Position numbers and translations under genes: made by a program | In this document: piece after piece, positions 22,040 through 33,051 of the stretch | Layout of the letters: the number at the start of each line of letters is the position of its first letter | Numbering within the stretch: position 1 is the first letter of the stretch | NCBI GenBank assembly: GCA_003008705.1 | Contig: PDUO01000036.1 | Location: 195,968-259,967 of the forward strand | Origin: Pezicula radicicola | Lineage: Eukaryota > Ascomycota > Leotiomycetes > Helotiales > Dermateaceae | Length of the DNA stretch: 64,000 nucleotides | Direction: 5' to 3' | Notes under the pieces: generated by a model | Seen by the model: the letters and a program-made list of their open reading frames with translations, nothing else | What the model was told of the DNA's origin: nothing | Database searches by the model: none

Positions 22040-23290
22040 TTGTCTTCTAATTATATAGTATATAGAAACAAAAACAAAACTAAGCATTACCTTAAGATTG
22101 TAATAGATATTAACAGTTGTGTAATGTAGTATAGGTATACAATAAGAGAGTGTAGATTATAATTCTACTATAATATTATATTATTAGGTGTAAGTAGTGT
22201 ATTAGTAGGACAAGGCAGGGATATATTAGTTGTTTAATATAAAAATCTATTTAAGAATATATATATATATAATAAGTAGACAATTTATAGTAGTGTAAAA
22301 TACCTTAAATAAACTATAGGAGATTTATTTGTATTCTCTAATGTCCTTCTTTAGTAACTAACTAAAGTTATATCCTTAAGCTATACCTAAGGAATACTTA
22401 GTAATAATCTTAGTAGATTTATATAAAAAAATAAACTTACTTAGTAAATATTAGTATTATACTAGAAATTACTTAGTAAATATTAGTATTATACTAGAAA
22501 TTACTTAGTACTTAGTAGTTTTTAGTATTATATTAGAAATTACTTAGTAAAAACTAGTATTATACTAATACTAAGTAGTTTTTAATATAATACTAGAAAT
22601 TACTAAGTAAAAACTAGTATTATACTAATACTAAGTAGTTTTTAGTATTATACTAGAAGTTGTTTAGTAAAAACTAGTATTATACTAATATTAAGTAGTT
22701 TTTAGTATTATACTAGAAATTACTCAGTAAAAACTAGTATTATACTAGAAATTATTTAATAAAAACTAGTATTATATAAATAGTTAATAGTTTTTAGTAT
22801 TATACTAGAAATTACTTAGTAGATATTAGTATTATACTAAGAATTACTTAGTAAATATTAGTATTATACTTATATTTAGTAGTTTCTAGTATTATACTTA
22901 TATTTAATAATTTTTAATATTATACTATAAATTACTTAGTAAATACTAGTATTATACTTAATAAATATTAGTATTATACTTATACTTAGTAGTTTATAAG
23001 CCGCTATATAGTCTTATTAAAACCCTAGTAATATAGACTCTACTAGTCTTCTAATACTAAATTCTATAAGACATTAAACTATTAAGAAATATAACCTTAA
23101 AAATACTCTTATAGTAGAATTACTCTATCCTAATTTATAAAAGAATAGCGAATATTATTAGTGTTCTTAAAGTAGACCTTAAGATTATAAGTAGGTCTAA
23201 TATAACTAGCCCCCTTACTAATAAATAAGTACTTCTTAGTGCTTTTTTAGGGACACCTTCTAATCTCCCTATATTTATAATAGTATCACT
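22040..23290. repeat. AT-rich block
   Basis: About 1.25 kb is dominated by A and T, with very few G or C, and has no open frame. The edges are sharp compared with the coding flanks. It contains the repeat array at 22436-22995. Such blocks in ascomycetes often come from RIP-mutated transposable elements. I see no recognisable transposase remnant here. Confidence 0.75.
22436..22995. repeat. Tandem array of an approximately 32-bp AT-rich unit with inverted expansions
   Basis: The unit can be written TTAGTAAATATTAGTATTAT followed by ACTAGAAATTAC. It recurs at least ten times. Some copies are about 60 bp because an inverted copy of the core (ACTAGTATTATACTA ... TTTTTAGTATTATACTAG) is inserted. 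Copies differ by a few bases. The core TAGTATTATACTA is itself nearly palindromic. Confidence 0.75.
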
Positions 23291-23834
23291 TATTTTCTAC
23301 TAGTATACTTAGTACCTTTGAAGTAAACCAGTTGTAATAACAATCCTCTAGTGCTCTTAGAACTGCGTGTAGAATTTGGTGTTGAAGGCCGAACTGGAGG
23401 TGGATATCGACGTCAATACTCAGGGTCATTGTTAAGTTTTCTTGTCTTCGGTCAGAAATCCAGTCCCATATCTCGTACAACATCTCAGAATCACCTCTAA
23501 CTGTTATCAAAAACACCACGGTGATCCATCTATAAACTTCGTTGCTAAACGCCAAATAGTAAAGACAAATGGATTTGCACTATAGCGTGCATACCCAGGC
23601 GGATTTGAGCTTTCCATTGCAAATTCTGTTTTGCAGAGTCCAATTGACCATACTTACGGTCAATTGGGAAACATCACTGCCATGAACTGAGCTACTACTC
23701 TCGCAATCAATTTTCTCGTCTGTACTAGGCACTTCGTTGGGGGTACTGGGATGGCGAGGGTCGGATTGGAGGGGATGGCCATCAATAGAGGCATTGTAGA
23801 GTTCCTTTGAAGTATTGTCGACGTTGTCGTCCAT
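23286..23834 (-). CDS. Uncertain hypothetical protein, possible two-exon gene
   Basis: The frame from 23834 starts MDDNVDNTSKELYNASIDG and is acidic and Ser-rich up to a GTAAGT donor at about 23,657. A second coding-like frame (NEVYRWITVVFLITVRGDSE, EDCYYNWFTSK) ends at 23286 and is preceded by a good acceptor (TTTAG). The two frames do not join in phase through these sites, so the gene may be broken or mis-modelled. The lead resembles the N-terminus of the RING gene at 25168-26168 (MPSNVDDIND). It directly abuts the AT-rich block. Confidence 0.3.
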
Positions 23835-24739
23835 ATTGACCGGATATCCTCAGTGGATTTGCTTAGGTGACTGACATAAGTTAGATAATGGCCTTCTGGA
23901 GTCAAAGACTGATGAGAACATGAAGTGTGGCATGGTGGTGGAAAGTTGAAAAGCGATGCCATGACGAACTGGATTCGGGGAGTGATCTGGCACTGGCAGG
24001 ACTACTTCGTACTTCGAAAGACTTACTTAAAGGTGTTTGAAGTGTTGTTAAACCTAGCTCCTATGATGACAAAGATGTAAGTTATTGCGCTTATGTAGAT
24101 AGGAAATGTAGGAGTGGTAGTTGTAAGGCTGGAAAAGGAAAATTTGCGTAGTTGAGTGTAGAGAGGGGGGCTGTAGTGAATTCAAGTACACCCACTTAGA
24201 CGTTCCAAGAAAAGCGCAGTGGGTGCAAGGTAAGATGGAGTGAATAAAAACAGAGCCAGTATGAATTGGACTTGTGGAGTGATCTGATGCTAGTGGGGGA
24301 CCTTATAACTTACCTTGCTTGGTTTGAGAATTGTTCTTGGTATGCTGAAGTTTTGTGCACTGGAGTTTTATGTGTTAAGCGTTCGTTAAGATTTAAGATT
24401 TTGCGCTACGTCCCTTATCCACACTTGACCTCACCTAGAGAATTGGTAAACTTAACATATATAGTAATGCAAATAATATCAGCACGATATCGTGGGCTCC
24501 GCAAAGACATAGCAGTCAGTTTCAACGTAATATCGTCATGCAAGGGAGAAATTCCTGTTTTCATTAAGATGAGCCTTCAAGATTTAGCGAGAAGCGCCGA
24601 ATCTAAGTCAATATCACTTTCCTGCTACTGTTGTTGCTATAGTTGCTAGGAGAGGCGTATGCAGCTTTTCTTCTTGTTGTTAACACCCACAGCAATGTAG
24701 ACCTCGGCTAGTCGAGCAACTTAAGGGTAAATATCTTTT
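23835..24739. other. Intergenic stretch with a short direct duplication
   Basis: A segment at about 23,960-23,998 (GAACTGGATTCGGGGAGTGA...) recurs in altered form at about 24,261-24,298 (GAATTGGACTTGTGGAGTGA...). The plus-strand frame 24266-24649 shows no domain and is not supported. Confidence 0.35.
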
Positions 24740-24950
24740 GGAGGATTTGTTGGCATGTCCGTTTTATCCATGATTTTCTTGATACTTGGGTAGTTCGATC
24801 AGTCAAAAACATCGAAATGGATCGTGTCTGGCAAAAGACCCTCAGGTAAAGCAAAATCCACGTGTTGGGGGTAGAAAGTGTGACTGCACAAGGCTTTGTT
24901 TCTTGAGGTAGGAAAATGAAACAATGGGTACAAGAAAGTGCATTAAGATC
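24740..24950 (-). pseudogene. Possible RING relic
   Basis: One frame gives SCTHCFIFLPQETKPC and, after a one-base shift, CSHTFYPQHVDFALPEG, which is reminiscent of the first half of a RING (C-x-x-C, then CxHTF). The second half is not recognisable. Weak, but it lies between other RING genes and relics. Confidence 0.3.
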
Positions 24951-25167
24951 TACAAAAAACAGATTGTTGTCTACTTGTGCTCTTAGTCAACATAATAACT
25001 AACAACTTGCCAATGGCAAGGAAAATGCTGTAAAACTCGAAAAAGAAAGACTAGGAAAAAGGCTCTTCGTATGACCATACAAAGACAACAATTACGAACC
25101 CATGACAGTATCCTTTATCCAAGCACCCCAAAATCAAAGAAGCCAAAAGTCGTTTTCGACCCAACAA

Positions 25168-26168
25168 TTACAGTCTCAGCCGTCTTGTAAAGCCAACAGG
25201 ATTGAGAACTGAATTACCGTCTACAAATGCCGCCCAAGTATCTGGCGTGCCAAGAAGACCACTGTTTGTCCATCGCTCTTCATAGATATCGTTTGCGAAT
25301 GGATCAGCCAGGTTTGGCAACTCGGGAACTTGAGAGTCTCGCGTTCCCGGAGCAATAACGTCACCTGGGTTGAGCCAGGTGCTGCAGCTCGGGCATCAGC
25401 TGCGCTCCTTGAACCAAGTCGAAAGGCATTCTGCACAGAATGTATGCCCGCACCATGTTGTGATTGGGGCCTCCATCTCTAAGTAACAGATGGGACAGTC
25501 GTCAATCTTTTGCTTGCTGCTCTTGGTCGGTTCGGTATTTGTAGCTGTTGTGGGTACGCTTTCGGGAGTTGTCTCGGCATTTACTTCTTTTCTGTCTTGG
25601 TCCTGTGTATCGGAATTGGCACATAGTTCTTTGCTTGTATGAATGGTACAAGTCTTGTAACTTACGACCATGATGGGTTCCATGGATTTATCGGTGGCAA
25701 TGTCAACAATCTCAATTGTGTCTTGTGCATCCTCCGTATTCTGTGCAATAAAGTTAGAAAATAGATCATCTCGGTGTAAAATAATTGTAAGTATAAATGG
25801 TATACTCGTTAAGACTTACCACCATGGTGTCTCGAATCGATGCATTATTGCCGTTGCCTGCGATTTCAATTGCGCCCTGCGCTTCGTCGTAAGCAATTGC
25901 CAGCGTTGCCAAGGAGATGATGATTGCCAAATTCAATCCAATGCATCATCGGGGCCGGACTACTTACATTGGAGACTGGTTGCTCAAAGGCGTATTCTTT
26001 GGCTCCAACGTCACTCTGGGGATCAGTGGCCGGGCTAGCAACGGAAGCTTCGTCTACATTAAGTGGACGAGTGTGCCGGAGATTATTTGCCTGGTCCTGG
26101 GCAGAGAGACTGAGGATTTGCATTTGGTTGTTGATGTCGTTGATGTCGTCGACGTTGCTGGGCATCAT
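25168..26168 (-). pseudogene. RING-finger gene with an in-frame TGA inside the RING
   Basis: Four exons, 25968-26168, 25820-25876, 25666-25740 and 25168-25602, join in phase 0 through GTAAGT donors; the last intron is the weakest. An acidic disordered lead (MPSNVDDINDINNQ) is followed by two small exons (GAIEIAGNGNNASIRDTMV; NTEDAQDTIEIVDIATDKS) and the RING: CPICYLEMEAPIT, WCGHTFCAECLSTWFKERS, TGA, CPSC. The stop at 25396-25398 cuts off the last zinc ligands, yet 75 further codons stay open to 25168 (ADPFANDIYEERWTNSGLLG). It is therefore a recently inactivated gene (for example CGA to TGA), a sequence error, or a read-through case. Intact, it would be an E3 candidate. Confidence 0.65.
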
Positions 26169-29032
26169 GATGCGTGTATTTGCAAGGGACTACCAAGAAG
26201 TTAGTGAAGGGGCTTTTTATTGAGTATATTTGGAAGGCTGGGGGTGTAGTGAATGCGACATAAGACTCGTTCAGAAACTGCTTGAGCGTGTGCTTGTGAG
26301 GAGAAGAAATGGAATTTGGCATGGAAGGCATGATGGATGGATGCGCAGGATAGATGAGGGTATGGACGACTTTTGATGGAGAGCAAAGCATGTGTCCTTG
26401 GATTGGCGCTAAATGATGCGTCCACTCGGACACTGTGAGAAGGTGCAGAGAAGCCAAAGTACGTAGCTCTGAGTGTGATGAGCTGCCTGTAGAATAGCTT
26501 GAAAGAATTTACTTGAGTTCTTGAAGTTGTGGTGTTAATGTACGTAAAGTAGTGTTGTGATGGTATGGAATTGGGAATGAAAGTGGAAGAGGAGGAGGGG
26601 AGGAAACATAAAAAGGGAGCGCCACATAAAGCTAATACGTTTTGGGCCTAGCACCTCTGTAACCCAAGTCGATTCACTGGTTAAACATAAGGCTTTCTAT
26701 TACGCTCCCCTATGCTTCACTTCTGGGCATTGATAATGAACTTTGAATCATATAAGTAGTATAAAACAGGCTCATCCACGCAGTATTTTAGTTGAATTAC
26801 ATGGGATTCTTGTACTGTTCTCGATTGGGGGATATTCATACTTTTATGATCGATCCAAGCGGTTGTGAAGTATTACTTGCCAATCCAATTACCAACTGGA
26901 AACACTGGCTGAGGGAAACGATACCAAACTCTACTGCGAATCATGATTCCCCTGATCAAAATGGAAATACGAGAAGCTTGTATCTGGAAACTTCTAGTAA
27001 TGAAATTACCAAACGCAGATGCAAGCAAATTGAAAACAATTAATTACTTGGTAAACAACAAAACGAAAACACACCTTCAAACAGAAAGCCAAAGCCAAAA
27101 ACAAGCAGTATGCCATCTGAAATGAAGCATCGAGGGTGTGAGGGATATTCATGACACTGGGAAGACGTGAGGTCTGTTTAAAGTATTTGTGGGGCGTGCA
27201 GATCTTCCAGGTCTGCGTAAGGCTATCCAATCAGAGAACCTCGGTAAGGCAAGGCCAGACGCTAAGCCCCCCTATCCATCACCTCCATTTCTTGTCACAA
27301 CTGCTACCCAGAACTTCATTAGGATCAATTCGTAATTAATGCAGAGATAAAATAAACACGAGTAAATACATGTGTATCTTTGATGGTATTCACAATTGTA
27401 AGTGTTTCGCAAAACTTCCTGTCGCAATTTGCGCAGTCACACGACGTCCCCCGCTCCTTCCTCACCCAGCGACGTCGCGACTTTCCCCACCAAGCACGAT
27501 TTACTATACTACCCTGCCCCAACAAAAATATTTACAAACCTCACCTCTCACCTCTCACTTCCTACAAACATCACAACAACAACAATAACAACACCAATCA
27601 TTCCAAGACTCCCGCAACACGATACCACCATCTCCCGCTCTGGCTAAAACCGACCGGAGTTTTCGCATTGCATCGAATTCTGGGTTCGTTCCAGGCCGCA
27701 CAGTCACTTGCAGTGGCTGGCGGGATGTCTCTGTTGGCCGAGGCACGGGAGTTATGATTGATGTGTGCATCTCTTCAGGTGGTTGTTGGGTGAGGGATGG
27801 TTTGGCTTCTGTGGACTTTTTTGTTTGCTGGCTTGATAGTTTTGAGGCTTTTGTTCTTGTGGTGGTGTGGTGGTGTGGTGATTTGGGTAGGCTACACTGG
27901 TATGCTGGGTTGTGGGTGCTGAGGTCTTTTGCGTGGTGGTGAGTACTCCTTCTCTCGTGTTGAATACCAATTGCTTTGTGTAGGTCGTGATCTTCCTCGG
28001 AACGACTTTGGGCTTTTTGCATCTACAAAGTACTCGTCCTACCTTCTTTCCTTTTTCGATCGCAAGCCCTTTCTTGCGAATCAAAGCTACTCCCTTGCCC
28101 TCCAAACCGCGTGGCGTTCCTTCCGAAATACCACCAATGAAGCTATCAGAGACAGGGATGAGCAGAGGCGTTGTCTACTATGGCGTTGGTGGATGACGAA
28201 CAGAATTTGTGCATACAGGAACTGGAACTGTGACCGCTGGTCTTGTCTTCCATTTCGGTCCACTGTGTTTTCCCCGAGCTACTTAATGTGCAACGCACCT
28301 TTGAGTTTTCAGACTGCTCAAGTCTTGCTTGCGTCATATATTGAACCTCATGAGAATCGCATAGTTGTAATATATATGTCCAAACGGATGCCTTTAGTAG
28401 GCTTTTTGGATCTTTGTATGCGATAGGAAGAATTGGTGAAAAGCATTTGTTGACTTGTTCATTAATGCTGGATTCTGTAGACGGTAGGATGAGAAACTTG
28501 AAAAAGTGGCTTGAAGCCTCCCCGATGATTCATGGTGGGGCAGAAATGATATCCTCATATTGGCGATATATAGGCATAGGACGCTTACAATGCTGGAATA
28601 GAGAGAGATGACATGCAGAATACTCTGCACACTGAAATTGTAAGAAAGATTTTGACATACTACTAACATAAATAAAGATACTCAATTTGGCACAACTTGC
28701 CAATTCGTATCACCCTCAAGGTCATTCAACTCTATAAAAGCTATTCTTAGCACCACCAAATCCGAAAGTAAACAACCTTAACCACGAAACTATAGCTGAA
28801 ATAAGAACTTAAACTCAGGACCCGCACAAGAAATGTTTCTTTGGACCAAGACAACCTAGAGAAAATCCCAATGTCACAATGTCGTCTACTGCCTCCAGTT
28901 GCAAGACGATCCTCACAACCACTAAATCTAGTCAAGAAATCTCTATCAGTTTAAAGTCAGTTTCTTATACTGCATACCACGATTCAAGAGCTCTCTGCCA
29001 GCCACTTACATAGTATTCATCTTCACGAATTC
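26169..29032. other. Long stretch without a firm gene
   Basis: About 2.9 kb. Overlapping frames on both strands at 27,380-28,110 include a minus-strand piece, VTVRPGTNPEFDAMRKLRSV, that looks coding. No consistent start, splice or domain emerged, so no gene is called. A CAA/ACA simple repeat lies at about 27,571-27,596. The right end (28,965-29,032) may hold the true 3' end of the next RING gene. Confidence 0.35.
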
Positions 29033-29983
29033 TCAGAAGACCCTCCCTAAACGCAGCCCAGTTCTCAGCTGTATCCTCCATATCATATGGATCAATCCTC
29101 CATGCCCGTTCTCCATGTGAATCGGGAGGAAGTTCGAAAAATCCCCGGCCAGCAGCTGCGAGGTGGAGTTCCTAACTTTAGTCGGGTCTGTTGAATCCAA
29201 CAAAGTCCTACATAATGGACATTTTAATGTAAGATCTGGTTTAATCCATTTTGTGATACAGTCTTTGCAGTAGACCCAGTGGTAGCAGGGGACTGTGATT
29301 GGGTTGACTGCATGTTCCTCGTGGCATATGTTACATCGCATGTCGCGGTCTGTTGGCTGCATCTTCCTCGTGGATGAAGATTGAGGCTGAGAGTCTGGAC
29401 ATGAGAGGTTGTTATGGTTGATCGTGCTGTCAGTTAGATCTTGTGTTGTAGTCTGCGGCAGCATTGGTATAGGATATTGGAGGTTGTTCGTTTCGTTTGG
29501 GAGTGCCTCGTTTGTCTCAAGCTGGGGTTGCGTGAGTTGAGTTCGGTCGTGGAGATTTTCATTTGTCGAAAAAGATGCTGTTGCTGTTTCGGTCGATGCC
29601 TGCGTAGTCTCGAGTTGCAACTCGTTATTTAGTATGGAGAGTGCAGCAAAATCGGTAGTGGGTGGTGGTATTGTCTCGTCGAAGGACGTCTTGGAGTTCT
29701 TGGAAGCCTCATCTAATGTTGTATTGTTTGGGTTCGGGGCAGAACTTTTTGGTGATATAGGAGGAGTGTTATGATTTTCACCTCTTGATGTCTCGTTGTT
29801 GAATGAAGATTCTTGACTGATTGTCTTGTGGTTTGAAGTCTTGGAAATCTCATTGAGAGCTGAATTCGCCGTAATGGTGTCGGGACTCGAAATGCGTTGC
29901 ATGGGTGGAGATAGTGGTGATAGAGAGACAGTGTTGTGCGCTTTACCACTGGATGGGAGGAAGGATTGGGATAGGTCCGACAT
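29033..29983 (-). CDS. RING-finger protein with long disordered lead; frameshifted tail
   Basis: An open frame of 316 residues starts MSDLSQSFLPSSGK. About 210 residues of Ser/Thr/Asn/Gln-rich low-complexity lead precede the RING: CNICHEEHAVNPI, TVPCYHWVYCKDCITKWIK, CPLC, with all ligands present. Just after DPTK the annotated frame becomes unlike the paralogue at 30779. From about 29,175 another frame reads MEDTAENWAAFREGLLRIRE, close to the paralogue's MEGTVANWAAFREGLMRINQ, and runs to a stop at 28965, or through a GTAAGT donor at 29009. A one-base deletion near 29,170-29,178 is likely. Candidate E3 ligase; the C-terminal domain is probably broken. Confidence 0.65.
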   Translation of the reverse strand: MSDLSQSFLPSSGKAHNTVSLSPLSPPMQRISSPDTITANSALNEISKTSNHKTISQESSFNNETSRGENHNTPPISPKSSAPNPNNTTLDEASKNSKTSFDETIPPPTTDFAALSILNNELQLETTQASTETATASFSTNENLHDRTQLTQPQLETNEALPNETNNLQYPIPMLPQTTTQDLTDSTINHNNLSCPDSQPQSSSTRKMQPTDRDMRCNICHEEHAVNPITVPCYHWVYCKDCITKWIKPDLTLKCPLCRTLLDSTDPTKVRNSTSQLLAGDFSNFLPIHMENGHGGLIHMIWRIQLRTGLRLGRVF

Positions 29984-30778
29984 TTTGTTGCTCTCTAAGA
30001 GACTCTGTTAGGACTTGTATTTAGAGTTTTTGGTGCTGGTAGTTAAGATAGTGGGGAGGAGGGAACTGCAATGGCACGGCGCAATAATGGTTATGAGTGG
30101 GGGAGGAGAAATCTCTACAGCAAGTTGTGTGTGTACGCAGTATCGAGAGGGAAGAGCTAGGCTATACTACACGGTACAGGTGAATCCGAGATTTGAGATG
30201 CGCAAGTACGAGAACCACGTAGCTGCGAAGGACTTACTTTTTCTGAAATGTTTAGATTGCGATTTTCAGTGTGATAGAGAAGTTTTGTTGGGAGATTGAG
30301 GAGTTTGGAATTGAGGTATTGAGAATGGAATATGGTAGGGAAGATGGGTAGACGGCTGTAGGAAGGTATTGCGCTATTAGGAGGGAAGTAAGTAGGAGTG
30401 CAGACTCGGCTTGATTTGGATTAGTGAAAGATATTCACTGATAGATTTCATTTTTCTAGCTCTTGAGGAGAGAACAGTTTCTTCTTAGCTTTGTATATAA
30501 TGAAAGCTAGTCTATACAGTTAGAAGTATGAATAGTAAAATAAGGATTCAACTCTGGTATTTAGGTCTAGCTAGGACTTACATCAACAGTCAAAAGAAAA
30601 CTAGGATAACATATAGAAGCTACAGAATGTATTGAGGACATCAGGACATAATACATCAGTAACAACTTTTCCTCAGACAATGCCTCCAAAACTACACAAT
30701 TAAAATACAAAATTGTACAGTAAAACGATTCTAAGGGATTGATAGAACCTTTTTTCATATCCATCAAACCCGGCTAGC
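29984..30778. other. Intergenic stretch
   Basis: Promoter side of the 29.0 kb gene and the 3' side of the next. No supported gene. Confidence 0.35.
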
Positions 30779-31629
30779 TCCTACAAGTCCAAGTCAGCGC
30801 TATTCATTACATTGCACAGTTGTAAAAAGTAGCACTTACATCGGTCAGCCTCGCCCTCATCCTGGTCCTGGTTGATTCTCATCAGACCCTCCCTAAAAGC
30901 AGCCCAATTCGCTACTGTACCTTCCATATTAGAGAAGCTACTTGTGAACTCTGCCTCTCGGTACACTGTTCGGGGAATAAAGAGCCGCGGCGGGGGAATT
31001 GGTGATCCCCTCAAGGTTGGGTCGGATGAATCCAACCAAGCTCTGCACAAAGAGCACTGCAGAGTACCATCGGCATTTGCGCATCGTACGATGCACCGCT
31101 TGCAATATGTCCATTTGCAGCATGGCACACAAACTGGGACCTGAGGTCTGTCTTCAAGACAAATACGGCATCCTTCATCCCGATGCTCATTTTTCGCTGT
31201 GCCCGGTGTGTTTTGTCCGTCGACGGGGACTTGGAAAACTTCATCTTGCTCATGGGGTTCTGATGCTGCTAAAAGATTGTTATTGTCGGTGCTGCTGTCA
31301 GCTGGTGCTGGGTTGGCATCGTGAACTCTTGGAGACATAGCCTCTTGGACGTTTGAAGTCTGCTGTGCCAGTAGCTCGGCATACTCGTCTATGTTAAACT
31401 TGGTGTCTTGCAAGCTGTTTCTTCTTGAAGATTTCGCGGGAGTGCTGGGTGGTGTTTTGGCTCGCGGCGCGACGTCAAGAAGTAAAAGAACTGTTGCGAC
31501 ATCTAGTTGGTCTCCGTCATGGTTAACGTCGGAATTCGAAGGTAATTCAGTGCTTGTTGGGGAGGAAAGTGCTGTAAGGTAAGCGACGTCGCTGGAGGTG
31601 TCATTGCTAGAGTAATCCTGGCAAGACAT
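30779..31629 (-). CDS. RING-finger protein with Lys at the usual His position
   Basis: The start is set at 31629 (MSCQDYSSNDTSSD); the longer frame to 31788 adds a poorly supported leader. A Ser/Thr/Pro-rich lead with a Lys/Arg patch (SSRRNSLQD) precedes the RING-like domain: CRICLEDRPQVP, VCVPCCKWTYCKRCIVRCAN, CSLC. The His of the C3HC4 pattern is Lys (CCKW, against CYHW in the paralogue at 29033), although an extra Cys is adjacent. A conserved C-terminal part follows (NMEGTVANWAAFREGL). A GTAAGT...TAG intron (30781-30839) may lie at the very end and would split the stop codon, T plus GA. About 263-282 residues. Zinc binding and E3 activity may be altered. Confidence 0.65.
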
Positions 31630-32143
31630 AGTGCAAGGTCTAAATGTTTTGTTAGTACCTGCAATGGACACTTTTCGTTGTAAGTACTGCTTAGAAACAC
31701 AAGTAGCTTGGCGTCGAGATGGATTGTGGGAAAATAGCGGGTGGGGGATAGGGAACCGCGGAGCAGTGTGAATTGCAAAACAATACATTGTAGTTGCGCA
31801 GGTGCTAGTATCGAGAAAGCTAAAGGACTTACATTGTTTTGGGTTTTCAATTTGAGATTTTCTATGTCGAAGGGAATTGGTGTTGAGGATTCATTGTGTG
31901 TTGTAAAAGGTAGAAGAGTTCGGGACATAGAAGAGGTTGAGCCAGAATTGAGGTAAATTATCGTTCGCTAGGTCTATTTTGGAATAGCTTAGAATTGATG
32001 GTTGTGAAGTCTGCTAGGTAAGTGAAGCATCTCAGTATTTTTACTTTGGGGTGATAGATGTTCTGGAGAATGAAATCTTGTGTGAGCTATAAGGATTTAG
32101 TGGGAGAAATGCATATATATAGAGTTAGAACTTTGGGCTACTC

Positions 32144-32433
32144 TCATTGACCGGCAAGCCTTGCTAAGTTTCTGGAGATCATTGTCCTTAATATCTTTTC
32201 CCATTTGGTGAAAGCATTCTCATCATTTCTTTCGTTGCCTATCATTAATTGAAGTTAAACAACGCCATATTACACTCCCCAAATTGCCTTACCCCATGGG
32301 TATCACCTTCTCAAAAACGAAAATTACAAACCTCTTCTAAGGTACCTGAATCACCATCATAGTCCTCGAAACTGGTACGTACAACACTCATCTGTTTGGC
32401 GTCGGTATTCGGTCCCACTTTATTTGTCATCAT
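32144..32433 (-). CDS. Possible small two-exon protein
   Basis: Exon 1 starts MMTNKVGPNTDAKQMSV at 32433. Joining GTACCT to ATAG in phase 1 leads into GNERNDENAFTKWEKILRT and a stop at 32144, about 60 residues. The ending resembles in style the helical C-terminus of the 29.0 and 30.8 kb RING proteins. No RING is present. It could be a decayed array member. Confidence 0.3.
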
Positions 32434-33051
32434 GTTTGAAAACTGAAAGGTTGGGTGTTGATCGATTGTTGAATTGGAGATTAAGCGAGATACAACTGTC
32501 GGCAGTGACGTTCTACTAGTATCTCAAAGTATGTCTGGTTCATTGCGAGTGGCGGTATTATCTTTGTTTTGGGTCCTGTTTAGATCGGCTCTAAATGCTG
32601 TTTAGGTTTTGGGGTCCCTTGTAAGTTGAAAATTTGATGCATAAGTTCTCTTTCTACCCTCTGGAGAAGGAGAATCACGAACCGGGAAGGTGAAATTGGT
32701 GTTCCTAACTGAATCATGTTAGTAAGTATTGCAATGTATGATCCAGAATGGCCCACTTTCTAACTTTTGGTTGCAATACAAGGACTAGGGATTGTGTAGT
32801 CTTCTACCCAATATTGCACTTTATATTGAGGCGTGTATTGATTTTAGTTTTGGGGGTGTTATGTTCATTCAACGAAGTCGGAAGAATCTTGAGCTTTGTA
32901 TCTAGTGATATCGTTGTTATTCTGAGTACTGTTGCCACCTGGGCTCTAAAGTAGCAACAGTTTCTATATATAACTATCGAGCAGCAACGCAAAAGAGAAT
33001 TTCTCAGTTATGTGAGAGGCTTTAGCCCTGGAAGTTTGCCTCCTTATTTTT

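Noticed and set aside
22436..22995. Repeat array considered as a CRISPR-like array
   Set aside because: Units are adjacent with no unique spacers, and the sequence is clearly eukaryotic.
24266..24649. Plus-strand frame of 127 codons
   Set aside because: Cys-rich ending comes from a GTTGCTATAG-like repeat; no domain and no plausible gene structure.
27380..28110. Overlapping frames on both strands suggesting a gene
   Set aside because: One minus-strand piece looks coding, but stops and frame changes prevent any consistent model. Left as unassigned.
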